A DNA stretch of 64,000 nucleotides from Streptomyces sp. man185 (GTDB lineage Bacteria > Actinomycetota > Actinomycetes > Streptomycetales > Streptomycetaceae). Below, piece by piece: positions 16,491-26,523 of this stretch. The notes beneath the pieces were generated by a model that saw nothing but the letters and a program-made list of their open reading frames with translations, was not told the DNA's origin and did no database searches. A program made the position numbers and the translations under genes. The stretch spans positions 60,381 to 124,380 of the forward strand of contig NTHE01000016.1 in the NCBI GenBank assembly GCA_002551355.1, written 5' to 3'. How positions within the stretch are numbered: the stretch's first letter is position 1; every line of letters begins with the position of its first letter.

Positions 16491-17786
16491 ATGGCTGTTC
16501 AGACCGTCGCAGGTAATGCCACCACCGCTTCCCCGGACCTCGGTCCCGCCGCGGCGCTTTCCTGCCGCGAGTGCGGCGAGCGTTTCGAGCTCGGCCCCCT
16601 TTTCGCCTGTGCGTCCTGTTTCGGGCCGCTCGAAGTGGCCTACGACCTGCCCACCGGCTCCCCGGAGGAGCTGCGCAAGCGCATCGAGGCCGGGCCGGAC
16701 AACATCTGGCGCTATGCCCCGCTGCTGCCGGTGCCCGCCGACGTCGCTCAGAAGCCCAACATCAACCCCGGCTTCACCAAGCTGGTCAAGGCCGACAACC
16801 TCGCCCGTGAGCTGGGCGTCACCGGCGGCCTGTACGTGAAGGACGACTCCGGCAACCCGACGCACTCCTTCAAGGACCGCGTCGTCGCGATCGCCGTCGA
16901 GGCCGCCCGCGCCTTCGGTTTCACCACTCTCTCCTGCTCCTCCACGGGCAACCTGGCCGGTGCCGTGGGCGCCGCCGCCGCCCGCGCCGGACTGCGCTCC
17001 TGCGTGTTCATCCCGCACGACCTGGAGCAGGGCAAGGTCGTCATGGCCGCGGTGTACGGCGGTGAGCTGGTCGGCATCGAGGGCAATTACGACGACGTCA
17101 ACCGCTTCTGCTCCGAGCTCATCGGCGACCCGCTCGGCGAGGGCTGGGGCTTCGTCAACGTCAACCTCCGCCCGTACTACGGCGAGGGCTCCAAGACGCT
17201 GGCGTACGAGATCTGCGAGCAGCTCGGCTGGCGGCTGCCCGACCAGATCGTCATCCCGATCGCGTCCGGATCCCAGCTCACGAAGATCGACAAGGGTCTC
17301 CAGGAGCTGATCAAGCTCGGTCTGGTCGAGGACAAGCCGTACAAGATCTTCGGCGCCCAGGCCGAGGGCTGCTCCCCGGTCTCCGCCGCCTTCAAGGCCG
17401 GTCACGACGTCGTACGGCCCCAGAAGCCGAACACCATCGCCAAGTCGCTGGCCATCGGCAACCCGGCGGACGGCCCCTACGTCCTGGACATCGCCCGCCG
17501 CACCGGCGGCGCGGTGGAGGACGTCACCGACGAGCAGGTCGTCGACGCGATCAAGCTGCTGGCCCGCACCGAGGGCATCTTCGGCGAGACGGCGGGCGGG
17601 GTGACGCTCGGGGTGGCGAAGAAGCTCATCGAGGCCGGTGTCATCGACCCGACGCTCACCACCGTCGTGGTCAACACCGGCGACGGCCTCAAGACGCTCG
17701 ACGCGGTCTCCGCCACCTCGCAGGCCACGGCGACCATCAAGCCGAGCCTGGACGCGTTCCGCGCAGCGGGCCTCGGCACCGCCTGA
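16491..17786 (+). CDS. thrC: Threonine synthase
   Basis: A 431-residue fold-type II PLP enzyme. An N-terminal zinc-finger-like segment (LSCRECGERFE and ACASCFGPLEV) is typical of this actinobacterial class. The PLP lysine lies in DDSGNPTHSFKDRVV. The phosphate cup is SCSSTGNLAGAVGAAAARAG. It converts O-phosphohomoserine to threonine. The gene is preceded by a SAM-I riboswitch and followed 32 bp later by a MoaD/ThiS-like carrier, which links the threonine branch to sulfur amino acid status. Confidence 0.95.
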   Translation: MAVQTVAGNATTASPDLGPAAALSCRECGERFELGPLFACASCFGPLEVAYDLPTGSPEELRKRIEAGPDNIWRYAPLLPVPADVAQKPNINPGFTKLVKADNLARELGVTGGLYVKDDSGNPTHSFKDRVVAIAVEAARAFGFTTLSCSSTGNLAGAVGAAAARAGLRSCVFIPHDLEQGKVVMAAVYGGELVGIEGNYDDVNRFCSELIGDPLGEGWGFVNVNLRPYYGEGSKTLAYEICEQLGWRLPDQIVIPIASGSQLTKIDKGLQELIKLGLVEDKPYKIFGAQAEGCSPVSAAFKAGHDVVRPQKPNTIAKSLAIGNPADGPYVLDIARRTGGAVEDVTDEQVVDAIKLLARTEGIFGETAGGVTLGVAKKLIEAGVIDPTLTTVVVNTGDGLKTLDAVSATSQATATIKPSLDAFRAAGLGTA

Positions 17787-17818
17787 CCACACCGGCACGA
17801 AGGAAGAAGGGCACCACC

Positions 17819-18097
17819 ATGAGCGTCAAGGTCCGCATCCCCACCATCCTCCGTACGTACACGGGCGGCCAGGCCGAGGTTTCGGCGGAGGGCACGAAGC
17901 TCTCCGAGGTCATCGAGTCCCTGGAGAAGGACCACCCGGGCATCGCCGCCCGCGTCCTGGACGACCAGGGCAAGCTGCGCCGCTTCGTGAACGTGTACGT
18001 CAACGACGACGACGTGCGCTTCGAGGGCGGTCTGGACGCGGCCACGCCGGACGGCGCGGGCGTCTCGATCATCCCCGCGGTGGCCGGCGGCTGCTGA
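17819..18097 (+). CDS. MoaD/ThiS-family sulfur carrier protein ending Gly-Gly-Cys
   Basis: A 92-residue ubiquitin-fold protein. VKVRIPTILRTYTGGQ begins the grasp, LSEVIESLEKDHPGI is the helix, and FVNVYVNDDDVRF is followed by VSIIPAVAGGC. Active carriers end in Gly-Gly, which is thiocarboxylated. Here one extra Cys follows the pair. CysO in mycobacteria ends GG, while QbsE and HcyS carry extra residues removed by a JAMM protease (family knowledge). No cysM or JAMM protease gene is nearby. It follows thrC in the same transcription unit and shares its riboswitch. A role in cysteine or homocysteine formation is inference. Confidence 0.88.
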   Translation: MSVKVRIPTILRTYTGGQAEVSAEGTKLSEVIESLEKDHPGIAARVLDDQGKLRRFVNVYVNDDDVRFEGGLDAATPDGAGVSIIPAVAGGC

Positions 18098-18150
18098 ACC
18101 GCACCGGGCCGCTCGCCGGCGGCCCCCACCGCACCCCTGTGTGACCACGG

Positions 18151-18183
18151 TTGCCCCCTCCGCGAGAGAAGCGGAGGGGGCAA
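18151..18183 (+). terminator. Strong terminator after the thrC operon
   Basis: A perfect 13-bp stem, TTGCCCCCTCCGC (18151-18163) with GCGGAGGGGGCAA (18171-18183), around a 7-base loop, followed by TTCT. Confidence 0.9.
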
Positions 18184-18542
18184 TTCTGCATGGTTGAGCG
18201 CGGTACAGTTGGGGAAGCCCCACCCGCTGCCCGTGCCGCCCGCATATGAGAATGCGCCCGGCCCCGATAAGAAGCAGCCAAAGTGCGTGAACCTCTTGCG
18301 GCATAAGTGCCCTTTGCCTGGCCCGACTTGCCCGTAAATCTCAGCAAACCCGCATATTCGCGCGGTCTTCTGCGCCCAGAATTCTCGTCCGATTGACCTG
18401 TTGCAGAGGGCAGTTGGGCGGATACATTCGGCCGCGGTCGACGCGCTGCGGCGCCGCACACCCTCTCCTGTCGGAGGGTGAGTTCCGACCCGGGTCCGCG
18501 AAGTGCGGTCCCGTGCAAGGGCCAGTAATAGGGGAGTTAGGC
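18184..18542 (+). promoter_or_regulatory. Long leader/promoter region of the cold-shock gene
   Basis: About 360 bases without a coding frame. It is less GC-rich than its surroundings from 18240 to 18400, and a GGGGAG ribosome binding site sits at 18531-18536, 6 bases before the ATG. Cold-shock genes often have long structured 5' leaders, but I cannot map a transcription start here. Confidence 0.5.
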
Positions 18543-18749
18543 ATGGCTCAGGGCACCGTCAAGTGGTTCAACGCGGAGAAGGGGTACGGCTTCATCGCGG
18601 TCGACGGTGGTGCGGATGTTTTCGTCCACTACAGCGCGATCCAGATGGACGGGTACCGCACCCTCGAAGAGGGTCAGCGAGTTGAATTCGAGATCTCGCA
18701 GGGCCAGAAGGGGCCCCAGGCCGACATGGTCAAGCTCGCCGTCGGCTGA
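18543..18749 (+). CDS. Cold-shock domain protein (CspA family)
   Basis: A 68-residue single CSD protein. RNP1 is KGYGFIAV and RNP2 is VFVHYSAI, and it starts [14 protein letters not shown]. It binds single-stranded RNA and DNA and acts as an RNA chaperone. The size and ending (ADMVKLAVG) are typical. A strong stem-loop follows at 18785-18824. The frame extends upstream to 18393 but is not conserved in character. Confidence 0.95.
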   Translation: MAQGTVKWFNAEKGYGFIAVDGGADVFVHYSAIQMDGYRTLEEGQRVEFEISQGQKGPQADMVKLAVG

Positions 18750-18784
18750 GCTCGGCGCGGTCGTCCGACGACACCACTCACGCA

Positions 18785-18824
18785 CGTAGGGCCCGACCCC
18801 GGGATCAGGGGATCGGGCCCTACG
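18785..18824 (+). terminator. Terminator after the cold-shock gene
   Basis: A 12-bp perfect stem, CGTAGGGCCCGA (18785-18796) with TCGGGCCCTACG (18813-18824), and a GC-rich loop. Confidence 0.85.
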
Positions 18825-18886
18825 CGCGTCCGGGGGCGGCGGGGCGCCGCGCCCTCTGACCGCATGGCGGGCACCGGCCGAAGGCG

Positions 18887-20699
<1,813 letters not shown>

Positions 20700-20748
20700 T
20701 CGGCCACGGAGGTTTCGGCCTCCGCCTGATCGAAGCTCCGCGTACGTC

Positions 20749-20792
20749 CCACAGGGGCGGTATCTCCTTCACCGGAGGTGCCGCCCCTGTGG
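20749..20792 (+). terminator. Terminator after groEL
   Basis: CCACAGGGGCGG (20749-20760) pairs with CCGCCCCTGTGG (20781-20792), extended inward by CTCC/GGAG. Confidence 0.85.
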
Positions 20793-20849
20793 CGTGTCCG
20801 GGACAATGAAGTGAGGGGACGGTCGTACGGATACGGGGGCGGCGCGGGC

Positions 20850-21479
20850 ATGAGGGTGAGAGCTGCGGGAAGAACGGACCGAGCGCGGCTCAAGGGGGTC
20901 TCGCCGGCCCTCGGCGGGGCCGCGCTGTTCGCGCTGGGGCTGTTCGTCGTGGTGACCGGGACGGGCCTCTCCGGCGTCCTCGGCATGCGGGTGGAGGCCT
21001 TCGGCCGCATCGACTGCCACGACACCCGCACCGAGAAGGGCCGGACCGTCTGGCACTGCTCCGGCGAGAGCGCCGCCCAGCAGCGCGCCAACGCGGCCGA
21101 GCGTGACCGGGTGGCCCGGGAGGCGCTGCGCGCCCATGTGGACGGGGTGCCCCGGCCGGCGGAGATCGGGCGCAGCAGGATCCTCTTCGCCGACCACGAC
21201 GGCCGGACCGACCCCGGGACGATCACCGCGACCCAGGTGTTCGACGGCGGACGCTGGTACGCCCACTCCTCGACCGTCGTCGGTTACGGCATGATCCCGC
21301 TGGTGCTGGGCGCGGGAGCGGCGGCCTGGGGCGGATGCCGGCTGCCCGTACGTGGTCGCGGGGCGGCTGCGAGCGGTCGGCGTGGCCGAATGGCTACTTG
21401 CCGTGGCCTTCCCCGTACGGCAGCACGGGTCGGCGCGGCTGTGCCGATGGCGGTGGGGCACCCGCGATCCCTGGGGTAG
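20850..21479 (+). CDS. Two-helix membrane protein of unknown function
   Basis: A 209-residue protein from ATG 20850. After a basic N-terminus (MRVRAAGRTDRARLKG) comes a helix, LGGAALFALGLFVVVTGTGL. An extracytoplasmic domain contains CHDTRTEKGRTVWHCSGE, whose two cysteines may form a disulfide. A second helix is MIPLVLGAGAAAWGGC. This architecture is common in Streptomyces DUF-type proteins. The final 45 residues are low complexity and the reading frame may have drifted there. No family is recognised. Confidence 0.6.
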   Translation: MRVRAAGRTDRARLKGVSPALGGAALFALGLFVVVTGTGLSGVLGMRVEAFGRIDCHDTRTEKGRTVWHCSGESAAQQRANAAERDRVAREALRAHVDGVPRPAEIGRSRILFADHDGRTDPGTITATQVFDGGRWYAHSSTVVGYGMIPLVLGAGAAAWGGCRLPVRGRGAAASGRRGRMATCRGLPRTAARVGAAVPMAVGHPRSLG

Positions 21480-21779
21480 GGCGCACGCGAAGCGGCCCGG
21501 ACGCCCGAGCCGGCCGGTTCCTCGGTTCCGCCGAGAGCCGTCCCGTCTCCGGGCAGCTCACTGCCCGGTCGGCTGACCGCGTCCAGTCATTGGTCCAGTC
21601 CACCGCGCGTCCACACCCCGGCGGTGTGCGACTGCACATGGCAGCAGGCCGACCGCCCGGGCCCGGGCGGAGCCACCGCGAAGCGGCCCGCCCCGGGCCT
21701 CGCCACTCGCGCTATCCAGCCAACTTCGCACGGTAAGTCGGAATCATGCGTACCGGTTCAACAGCGGGACATGATGGCT

Positions 21780-21804
21780 CTGGTGTTCACGCGGTGAACA
21801 CCAG
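21780..21804. promoter_or_regulatory. Perfect 25-bp palindrome upstream of the lasso precursor
   Basis: Arms CTGGTGTTCAC (21780-21790) and GTGAACACCAG (21794-21804) surround GCG with no mismatch. It ends 75 bp before the precursor ATG, where a repressor or activator would act. No regulator gene is in the cluster, so the factor is encoded elsewhere. Confidence 0.75.
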
Positions 21805-21812
21805 TCGCATGA

Positions 21813-21826
21813 ATAACTCCAGTTAT
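21813..21826. promoter_or_regulatory. Second palindrome, ATAACT-CC-AGTTAT
   Basis: A perfect 14-bp AT-rich inverted repeat 8 bp after the first palindrome and 53 bp before the precursor ATG. It may be part of the core promoter or a second operator. Confidence 0.5.
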
Positions 21827-21878
21827 GCAGTGGCCGTTTGGGCATAACGGTCGTCAACCGAACAGAAGGGAAGGTGTC

Positions 21879-22001
21879 ATGAAGCAGCAGAAGAAGGCTT
21901 ATGTGAAGCCGTCGATGTTCAAGCAGGGCGACTTTTCGAAGAAGACCGCCGGCTACTTCGTCGGCTCGTACAAGGAGTACTGGAGCCGGCGCATCATCTG
22001 A
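21879..22001 (+). CDS. Lasso peptide precursor (SRO15-2005 / keywimysin type)
   Basis: A 40-residue precursor too short for usual gene calling. The leader (residues 1-24) carries the RRE-recognition pattern Y-x-x-P-x-x-x-x-x-x-G-x-F (Tyr8, Pro11, Gly17, Phe19) and Thr23 at position -2. The core is GYFVGSYKEYWSRRII (25-40). A macrolactam from Gly1 to Glu9 gives a 9-residue ring with a 7-residue tail. The dehydrated core has a monoisotopic mass of about 2005.0 by my sum. No cysteines, so it is a class II lasso peptide. I recall this core as SRO15-2005 from Streptomyces roseosporus. The cyclase, RRE protein, peptidase and exporter follow directly. Confidence 0.96.
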   Translation: MKQQKKAYVKPSMFKQGDFSKKTAGYFVGSYKEYWSRRII

Positions 22002-22051
22002 TCCGCCGGCCCGTTCCCTGTGCACCGTGAGAGAACTTCCGAAAGGTGAAG

Positions 22052-23971
22052 ATGCCCGGCCAGCTGCGTGACTACTTCGTCGTCCTGCCGGACAGCGTGG
22101 CGGGAGCGGCAGCGGCCGGGCAGCTTCCCGCGCCGGGAGCCGACGGGCCGGCCCGAGGGGTGGGCGACACCCTGACCGTCGCCCACCCCTCGGGCCGGCC
22201 CTGGGTCGTCGCCCGCCCGCTGGTCCGCAGGGTCAGCCACCTCGCGCGGGGCGAGGACGCCCTCGTCCTCGTCGGCCCGGACCGCGTCCCCGACGCCGTG
22301 CTCGCCGGACTGCTGGAAAGCGCCCGCGACCGGGCCGGGCTGGAGCGCCGGCTCGCCCGGCTGCCCGGCCTCTACCACGTGGTCGCCCGGCTGTCCGGGG
22401 AGAGCTGGATCCGGGGCACCGCCACCGGACTGCGCCGGATCTACCACGCCCGGCACCCGGAGGCCGGAACCATCGCCTCCGACCGCCCCGCCGTCCTGGC
22501 CCGCCTGGTCGACGCACCCCTGGACGAGGGCGCGCTGGCGCTCCGGCTGCTGGACTTCCTGCCGCACCCCCTCAGCCGCCGCGCCGTCTGGCGGGGTGTC
22601 CACGAGACCGGTGCCGGGTACGGCCTGGCCCTGCCCGTCGCAGCACCGGGCACGGCCGCCGTCCCCGGTCCCACGGAGCACCGCTGGTGGGAGCCGCCGC
22701 CCGGGGAACTCTCCCTGGCGGCGGGGGCCCGCAGGGTCGGGGACGCCGTCGCGGCCTCCGTACGGGCCCATGTCGGCGGCCTGGACCGGATCAGCTGCGA
22801 ACTCTCCGGCGGCCTGGACTCCACGGCCCTCGCCTTCGCCGCCCGGGAGACCGGACCCGAGGCGCTGTCGCTGCTGACCGTGGCCGCCCGGGACCGCTAC
22901 AGCGAGGACGAGACCTGGGCGCGCAGAGCGGTGGAGGCGGCACGCGGCACGGCCGGGCCCTCCCCGGACCACCACGTCGTCCCCGCCGACGACGCCCCCT
23001 ACTTCTACGCCGACCTCGCCTCCACCGCCGCCGAGTTGAACGACGAACCGCTCCCCGTCGCCCCCGGCCGGGCCCGCGCGGCACTGCTCCTCGGCCGCGC
23101 CCACGCCACCGGCTCCCGCTACCACCTCACCGGCTACGGCGGCGACGAGATCTTCCTCGGCCTGCCCCACGCCTACCGGGACCTCTTCCAGGGCAACCCG
23201 CTCACCGCCTGGAACCACCTCGGCGGCCTGCGCCACCAGCTCGGCTGGCCGCTCCTGCCGACGCTGAAGGCCCTGCTGGACCGCTCGACGTTCCCCTGCT
23301 GGCTCGCCGGGGCGGTCACCGCCGAACCCCAGCCCGTCGCCCGGACCCCGCTGCTCTCCTGGGGCGTACGGCAGTCCCCGCACCCCTGGCTCACCGAGCA
23401 CGCGAGCACCCTGATCACGCAGGAGTTCCGGACCGCCGCCGAGCACGCGGAGCCGATCGACCCGTGGCGGGGACGGCACGTCGACATCGACGGCGTACGG
23501 ATGGGGGCCCGGCACTTCCAGGCGATGGAGGACATCGGCATGACGCTCGGGCTGCCGGTCGCCGCGCCCTTCTACGACGACCGGGTCCTGGAAGCGGCCC
23601 TCGCCGTACGCCTGCCGGAGCGCATCAGCCCCTGGCGCTACAAGCCGCTCCTCGTCGAGGCGATGCGCGGGGTCGTGCCGGACGCGCTGCTGGCCCGGAC
23701 GACGAAGGACCACATGGCCTCCGACGAACACCAGGGCCTGCGCGAACACGCCCCGGATCTGGCTGAGTTGTGGACCGGATCCCGCCTCGCCGAACACGGA
23801 CTGGTGGACGCCCGCCACCTGCTCCGACTGGCGGCCGAACCCTTCTCGCCGGTCCTGGTCGAACACTCCATCAGCTCCACCGTGGCCGGGGAGACCTGGC
23901 TCCGCACGGCCGAGAACGCCTGGCCGACCCCCCACCGGACCCCTACCAGCGCCAGCGAGGCAGCCCTGTGA
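22052..23971 (+). CDS. Lasso peptide cyclase (asparagine synthetase-like)
   Basis: A 639-residue protein from ATG 22052, with AAAGG 6 bases upstream (GTG 22046 is also in frame). The N-terminal part is a degenerate glutamine-amidotransferase fold without the catalytic Cys2. The C-terminal part has the ATP-pyrophosphatase motif CELSGGLDSTALAFAAR, YGGDEIFLGLPHAYRDLF, and PFYDDRVLEAALAVR. It adenylates the Glu9 side chain of the core and closes the isopeptide bond with Gly1. It is the second gene of the cluster, and its stop overlaps the RRE gene start. Confidence 0.95.
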   Translation: MPGQLRDYFVVLPDSVAGAAAAGQLPAPGADGPARGVGDTLTVAHPSGRPWVVARPLVRRVSHLARGEDALVLVGPDRVPDAVLAGLLESARDRAGLERRLARLPGLYHVVARLSGESWIRGTATGLRRIYHARHPEAGTIASDRPAVLARLVDAPLDEGALALRLLDFLPHPLSRRAVWRGVHETGAGYGLALPVAAPGTAAVPGPTEHRWWEPPPGELSLAAGARRVGDAVAASVRAHVGGLDRISCELSGGLDSTALAFAARETGPEALSLLTVAARDRYSEDETWARRAVEAARGTAGPSPDHHVVPADDAPYFYADLASTAAELNDEPLPVAPGRARAALLLGRAHATGSRYHLTGYGGDEIFLGLPHAYRDLFQGNPLTAWNHLGGLRHQLGWPLLPTLKALLDRSTFPCWLAGAVTAEPQPVARTPLLSWGVRQSPHPWLTEHASTLITQEFRTAAEHAEPIDPWRGRHVDIDGVRMGARHFQAMEDIGMTLGLPVAAPFYDDRVLEAALAVRLPERISPWRYKPLLVEAMRGVVPDALLARTTKDHMASDEHQGLREHAPDLAELWTGSRLAEHGLVDARHLLRLAAEPFSPVLVEHSISSTVAGETWLRTAENAWPTPHRTPTSASEAAL

Positions 23972-24219
23972 AGCTCAGAAAAGGCATCGCCGTCACGACC
24001 ACCGAGTACGGCGGCGTCCTCCTCGACGAGAAGGACGGCAGCTACTGGCAGTTGAACGACACCAGCGTCATCGTCGTCGAGACCCTCGCGGCCGGCCGGA
24101 CTCCCGAGGCCGCCGTCGAGCGGATCGTCGCCGAGTTCGACGTCGAGCGCGCGGAGGCCGAGTCGGACGTCGCGGAGCTGACCCGCCGGCTCGTCGAGGC
24201 GAAGATCCTGCGCCCATGA
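23968..24219 (+). CDS. Lasso RRE protein (PqqD-like, B1)
   Basis: An 83-residue PqqD-fold protein starting at GTG 23968, which overlaps the cyclase stop. It has GGVLLDEKDGSYWQLNDTSV, the beta-strand/turn that grips the leader, followed by helices ERIVAEFDVERAEAESDV and ELTRRLVEAKIL. It binds the YxxP leader motif and delivers the precursor to the peptidase. In this cluster type the RRE and the protease are separate genes (split B1/B2), as in actinobacterial lasso systems. Confidence 0.94.
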   Translation: MKLRKGIAVTTTEYGGVLLDEKDGSYWQLNDTSVIVVETLAAGRTPEAAVERIVAEFDVERAEAESDVAELTRRLVEAKILRP

Positions 24220-24701
24220 CCACCGAAATGACGATGCCCCGCCGGGGCGCGGGAGCCGGCGGGGTGCGGCTGCGCACCGCCGTCGCCGCCGCGTTCGTCC
24301 TGGCCCGGCTCAAGCCCGGACGGCTGCGCAGGGTGCTGACCCGATGCGCCCGGGGCGCGCGCCCGGCCTCGCACGCCGAGGCGCTGGAGGCGCTGGAGGC
24401 GGTCGTCGCCATCAGCCGCCGCTGCGCCAGCCGGTACGGCTGCCTGCCCCGCTCCGTGGCCGTCGCCCTGGCCTGCCGCATGTCCGGAGTCTGGCCCGAC
24501 TGGTGCGCGGGGGTGTGGGCGACGCCTCCGTTCTCGCCGCATGCTTGGGTACAGGCGGGGGGCCGTACGGTCGGGGAGCAGGCGGAACCGGCGGATCTGC
24601 GTCCCTTGATGGTGGTGACGGTAGGCGAGGGGGTTCACGATGAGCACGGTGGCGGGGACGACGGCGGGGGCGGGGCGGACGGAGTCGGGCGGACCGCCTG
24701 A
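24216..24701 (+). CDS. Lasso leader peptidase (transglutaminase-like, B2)
   Basis: A 161-residue cysteine protease whose ATG overlaps the RRE stop. Cys76 in SRYGCLPRSVAVALACRMSG and His109 in SPHAWVQAGGRTVGE are the catalytic pair of the lasso B2 family. It removes the leader after Ala24 of the precursor. The last 20 residues (GGGDDGGGGADGVGRTA) overlap the start of the exporter gene by 62 bp and look non-functional. Confidence 0.94.
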   Translation: MTTEMTMPRRGAGAGGVRLRTAVAAAFVLARLKPGRLRRVLTRCARGARPASHAEALEALEAVVAISRRCASRYGCLPRSVAVALACRMSGVWPDWCAGVWATPPFSPHAWVQAGGRTVGEQAEPADLRPLMVVTVGEGVHDEHGGGDDGGGGADGVGRTA

Positions 24702-26493
24702 GACCGCGGAGCCGTCCGGGGCAGCGGCGCCCGCGGACGACGTCCGGTCCACGCCCGCTCCCGGCCCCTCCCCCCTCCGTCTGCTCCTCGCCCGGGTCCG
24801 CCCCCACCGGGGCGTGCTGATTCGCGCGGGCCTCCTCTCGCTCACCGGGTCCGCGGCCGGGCTGGCGATGCCGCTCATGGCGAAGTACGCGGTGGACGCG
24901 TTCGCCGCCGACCGCTCGCCCGTCGCCCCGCTCGTCGCGCTGACCGCCCTCGTGCTCGCCGGGGCCTGCCTCTCCGCGTACGGCCGCTACCTCATGGCCC
25001 GTACGGGAGAGGGCGTCGTCCTGCGCGCCCGCGACCAACTCGTGGGCCGCATCATGCGATTGAAGGTCCCGGCGGTGGACCGGCTGACCCCCGGCGACCT
25101 CCAGTCCCGCGTCACCAGCGACACCACCCTCCTCCGAACGGTCCTCTCCAGCGGCCTGGTCGAATCGTTCAACAGCGTGCTGATGCTGCTGGGGACGGTC
25201 GCGTTCATGGCGTACATGGACCTGACGCTGCTGGGCGTGACCCTGGTGGTGATCGTCGGCATCGGAGCCGTGACCGCACTGCTCATGCCCCGGATTCAGC
25301 GCGCACAGCTCCGCGCGCAGGAGTCCGTCGGGGCGATGGGCGCGGCACTGGACCGGGTGCTCCAGGCGTTCCGTACGGTCAAGGCGAGCGGTGCGGAGGA
25401 GCGGGAGACGGCGGCGGTCGCGGCGGCGGCCCGTAACGCGCACGACCGGGGCGTCTCGGTGGCGAAGTGGTCCTCGGTCTCCGACGTCACGATGATGATG
25501 TCGATCCAACTGGCCTTCCTGGCCGTGCTGGGCGTCGGGGGAGCGAGGGTCGCGTCGGGCTCGCTGGAGATCTCCTCCCTGATCGCGTTCCTGCTCTACC
25601 TGTTCTACCTGATGGGCCCGATCGGCGGTCTGGTCGAGGGCTGGACCGGCCTGCAGAGCGGGCTCGCGGCGGTGCGCAGGATCGACGAGGTGGAGTCGCT
25701 GCCGGGCGAACCGGCGACGGGCTCCGGCGGCGTGCCACGAGGCGGCACGCCACTCGGCGTCACGTTCCAGGACGTGGGCTTCGGGTACGGGGACGAGCGC
25801 GCCCCCGCCCACAAGGGCGTCACGTTCGACGTGCCGACCGGCGGCATGGTGGCGCTGGTGGGCCCGTCCGGGGCGGGCAAGTCGACGGTGTTCAGCCTGC
25901 TGGAACGCTTCTACGACCACGACTCCGGCACCATCACCGTGGACGGCCGGGACATCCGCGACTGGCCGCTGGCCGAGCTGCGCGCCTCGCTCGCCTACGT
26001 GGAACAGGACGCGCCGGTCCTGGCCGGGACGCTGCGGGAGAACCTCGTCTTCGCCGCCCCGGACGCCGAGGAGGAGGCGCTGGCGGAGGCGGTGGCCCGT
26101 ACCCGCCTGGACGCCCTGGTCGACCGGCTACCCGAGGGCCTGGACACGGCGGTCGGCCACCGGGGCGTCACCCTCTCCGGCGGCGAACGCCAGCGCATCG
26201 CCATCGCCCGGGCCCTGCTGCGCCGCCCCCGCCTGCTCCTCCTCGACGAGGTGACCTCGCAGCTCGACGCGGTCAACGAGCAGGCGTTGCGCGACGTGAT
26301 TCTCGAACTGGCGGAGCGCACCACGGTGTTGGTCATCGCGCACCGCCTCTCCACCGTCCGGCACGCGGACCGCATCGTGGTCCTGGAGGAGGGCCGGGTC
26401 CGCACGGCGGGCACGCACGAGGAGTTGATCGCGTCGGATGACCTGTACCGCGAGCTGGCGACGACGCAGCTGGCGGCGGATGCGGCGCGATGA
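24640..26493 (+). CDS. Lasso ABC exporter (fused membrane and ATPase domains, D)
   Basis: A 617-residue half-transporter. Residues about 50-320 hold six helices (LTGSAAGLAMPLMAKYAVDAF, FNSVLMLLGTVAFMAYMDLTLLGVTLV, ISSLIAFLLYLFYLMGPIGG). The ATPase has Walker A GPSGAGKST, signature TLSGGERQRIAIARALLRRP and Walker B LLLLDEVTSQLD. It is the fifth gene of the cluster and probably exports the mature lasso peptide and gives self-immunity. The N-terminal 40 residues are low complexity and overlap the peptidase gene, so the true start may be later. Confidence 0.93.
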   Translation: MSTVAGTTAGAGRTESGGPPETAEPSGAAAPADDVRSTPAPGPSPLRLLLARVRPHRGVLIRAGLLSLTGSAAGLAMPLMAKYAVDAFAADRSPVAPLVALTALVLAGACLSAYGRYLMARTGEGVVLRARDQLVGRIMRLKVPAVDRLTPGDLQSRVTSDTTLLRTVLSSGLVESFNSVLMLLGTVAFMAYMDLTLLGVTLVVIVGIGAVTALLMPRIQRAQLRAQESVGAMGAALDRVLQAFRTVKASGAEERETAAVAAAARNAHDRGVSVAKWSSVSDVTMMMSIQLAFLAVLGVGGARVASGSLEISSLIAFLLYLFYLMGPIGGLVEGWTGLQSGLAAVRRIDEVESLPGEPATGSGGVPRGGTPLGVTFQDVGFGYGDERAPAHKGVTFDVPTGGMVALVGPSGAGKSTVFSLLERFYDHDSGTITVDGRDIRDWPLAELRASLAYVEQDAPVLAGTLRENLVFAAPDAEEEALAEAVARTRLDALVDRLPEGLDTAVGHRGVTLSGGERQRIAIARALLRRPRLLLLDEVTSQLDAVNEQALRDVILELAERTTVLVIAHRLSTVRHADRIVVLEEGRVRTAGTHEELIASDDLYRELATTQLAADAAR

Positions 26494-26523
26494 CGGGCCG
26501 GCGGCGAATGCCATGATGGCGAC

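Larger units (their letters stand above)
21480..21878. promoter_or_regulatory. Lasso cluster upstream region
   Basis: About 400 non-coding bases. 21480-21730 shows no gene or structure I can support. 21730-21878 is clearly less GC-rich and carries the palindromes at 21780-21804 and 21813-21826 and a ribosome binding site GAAGGGAAGG ending 6 bases before the precursor ATG. The lasso promoter must be here. Confidence 0.6.
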
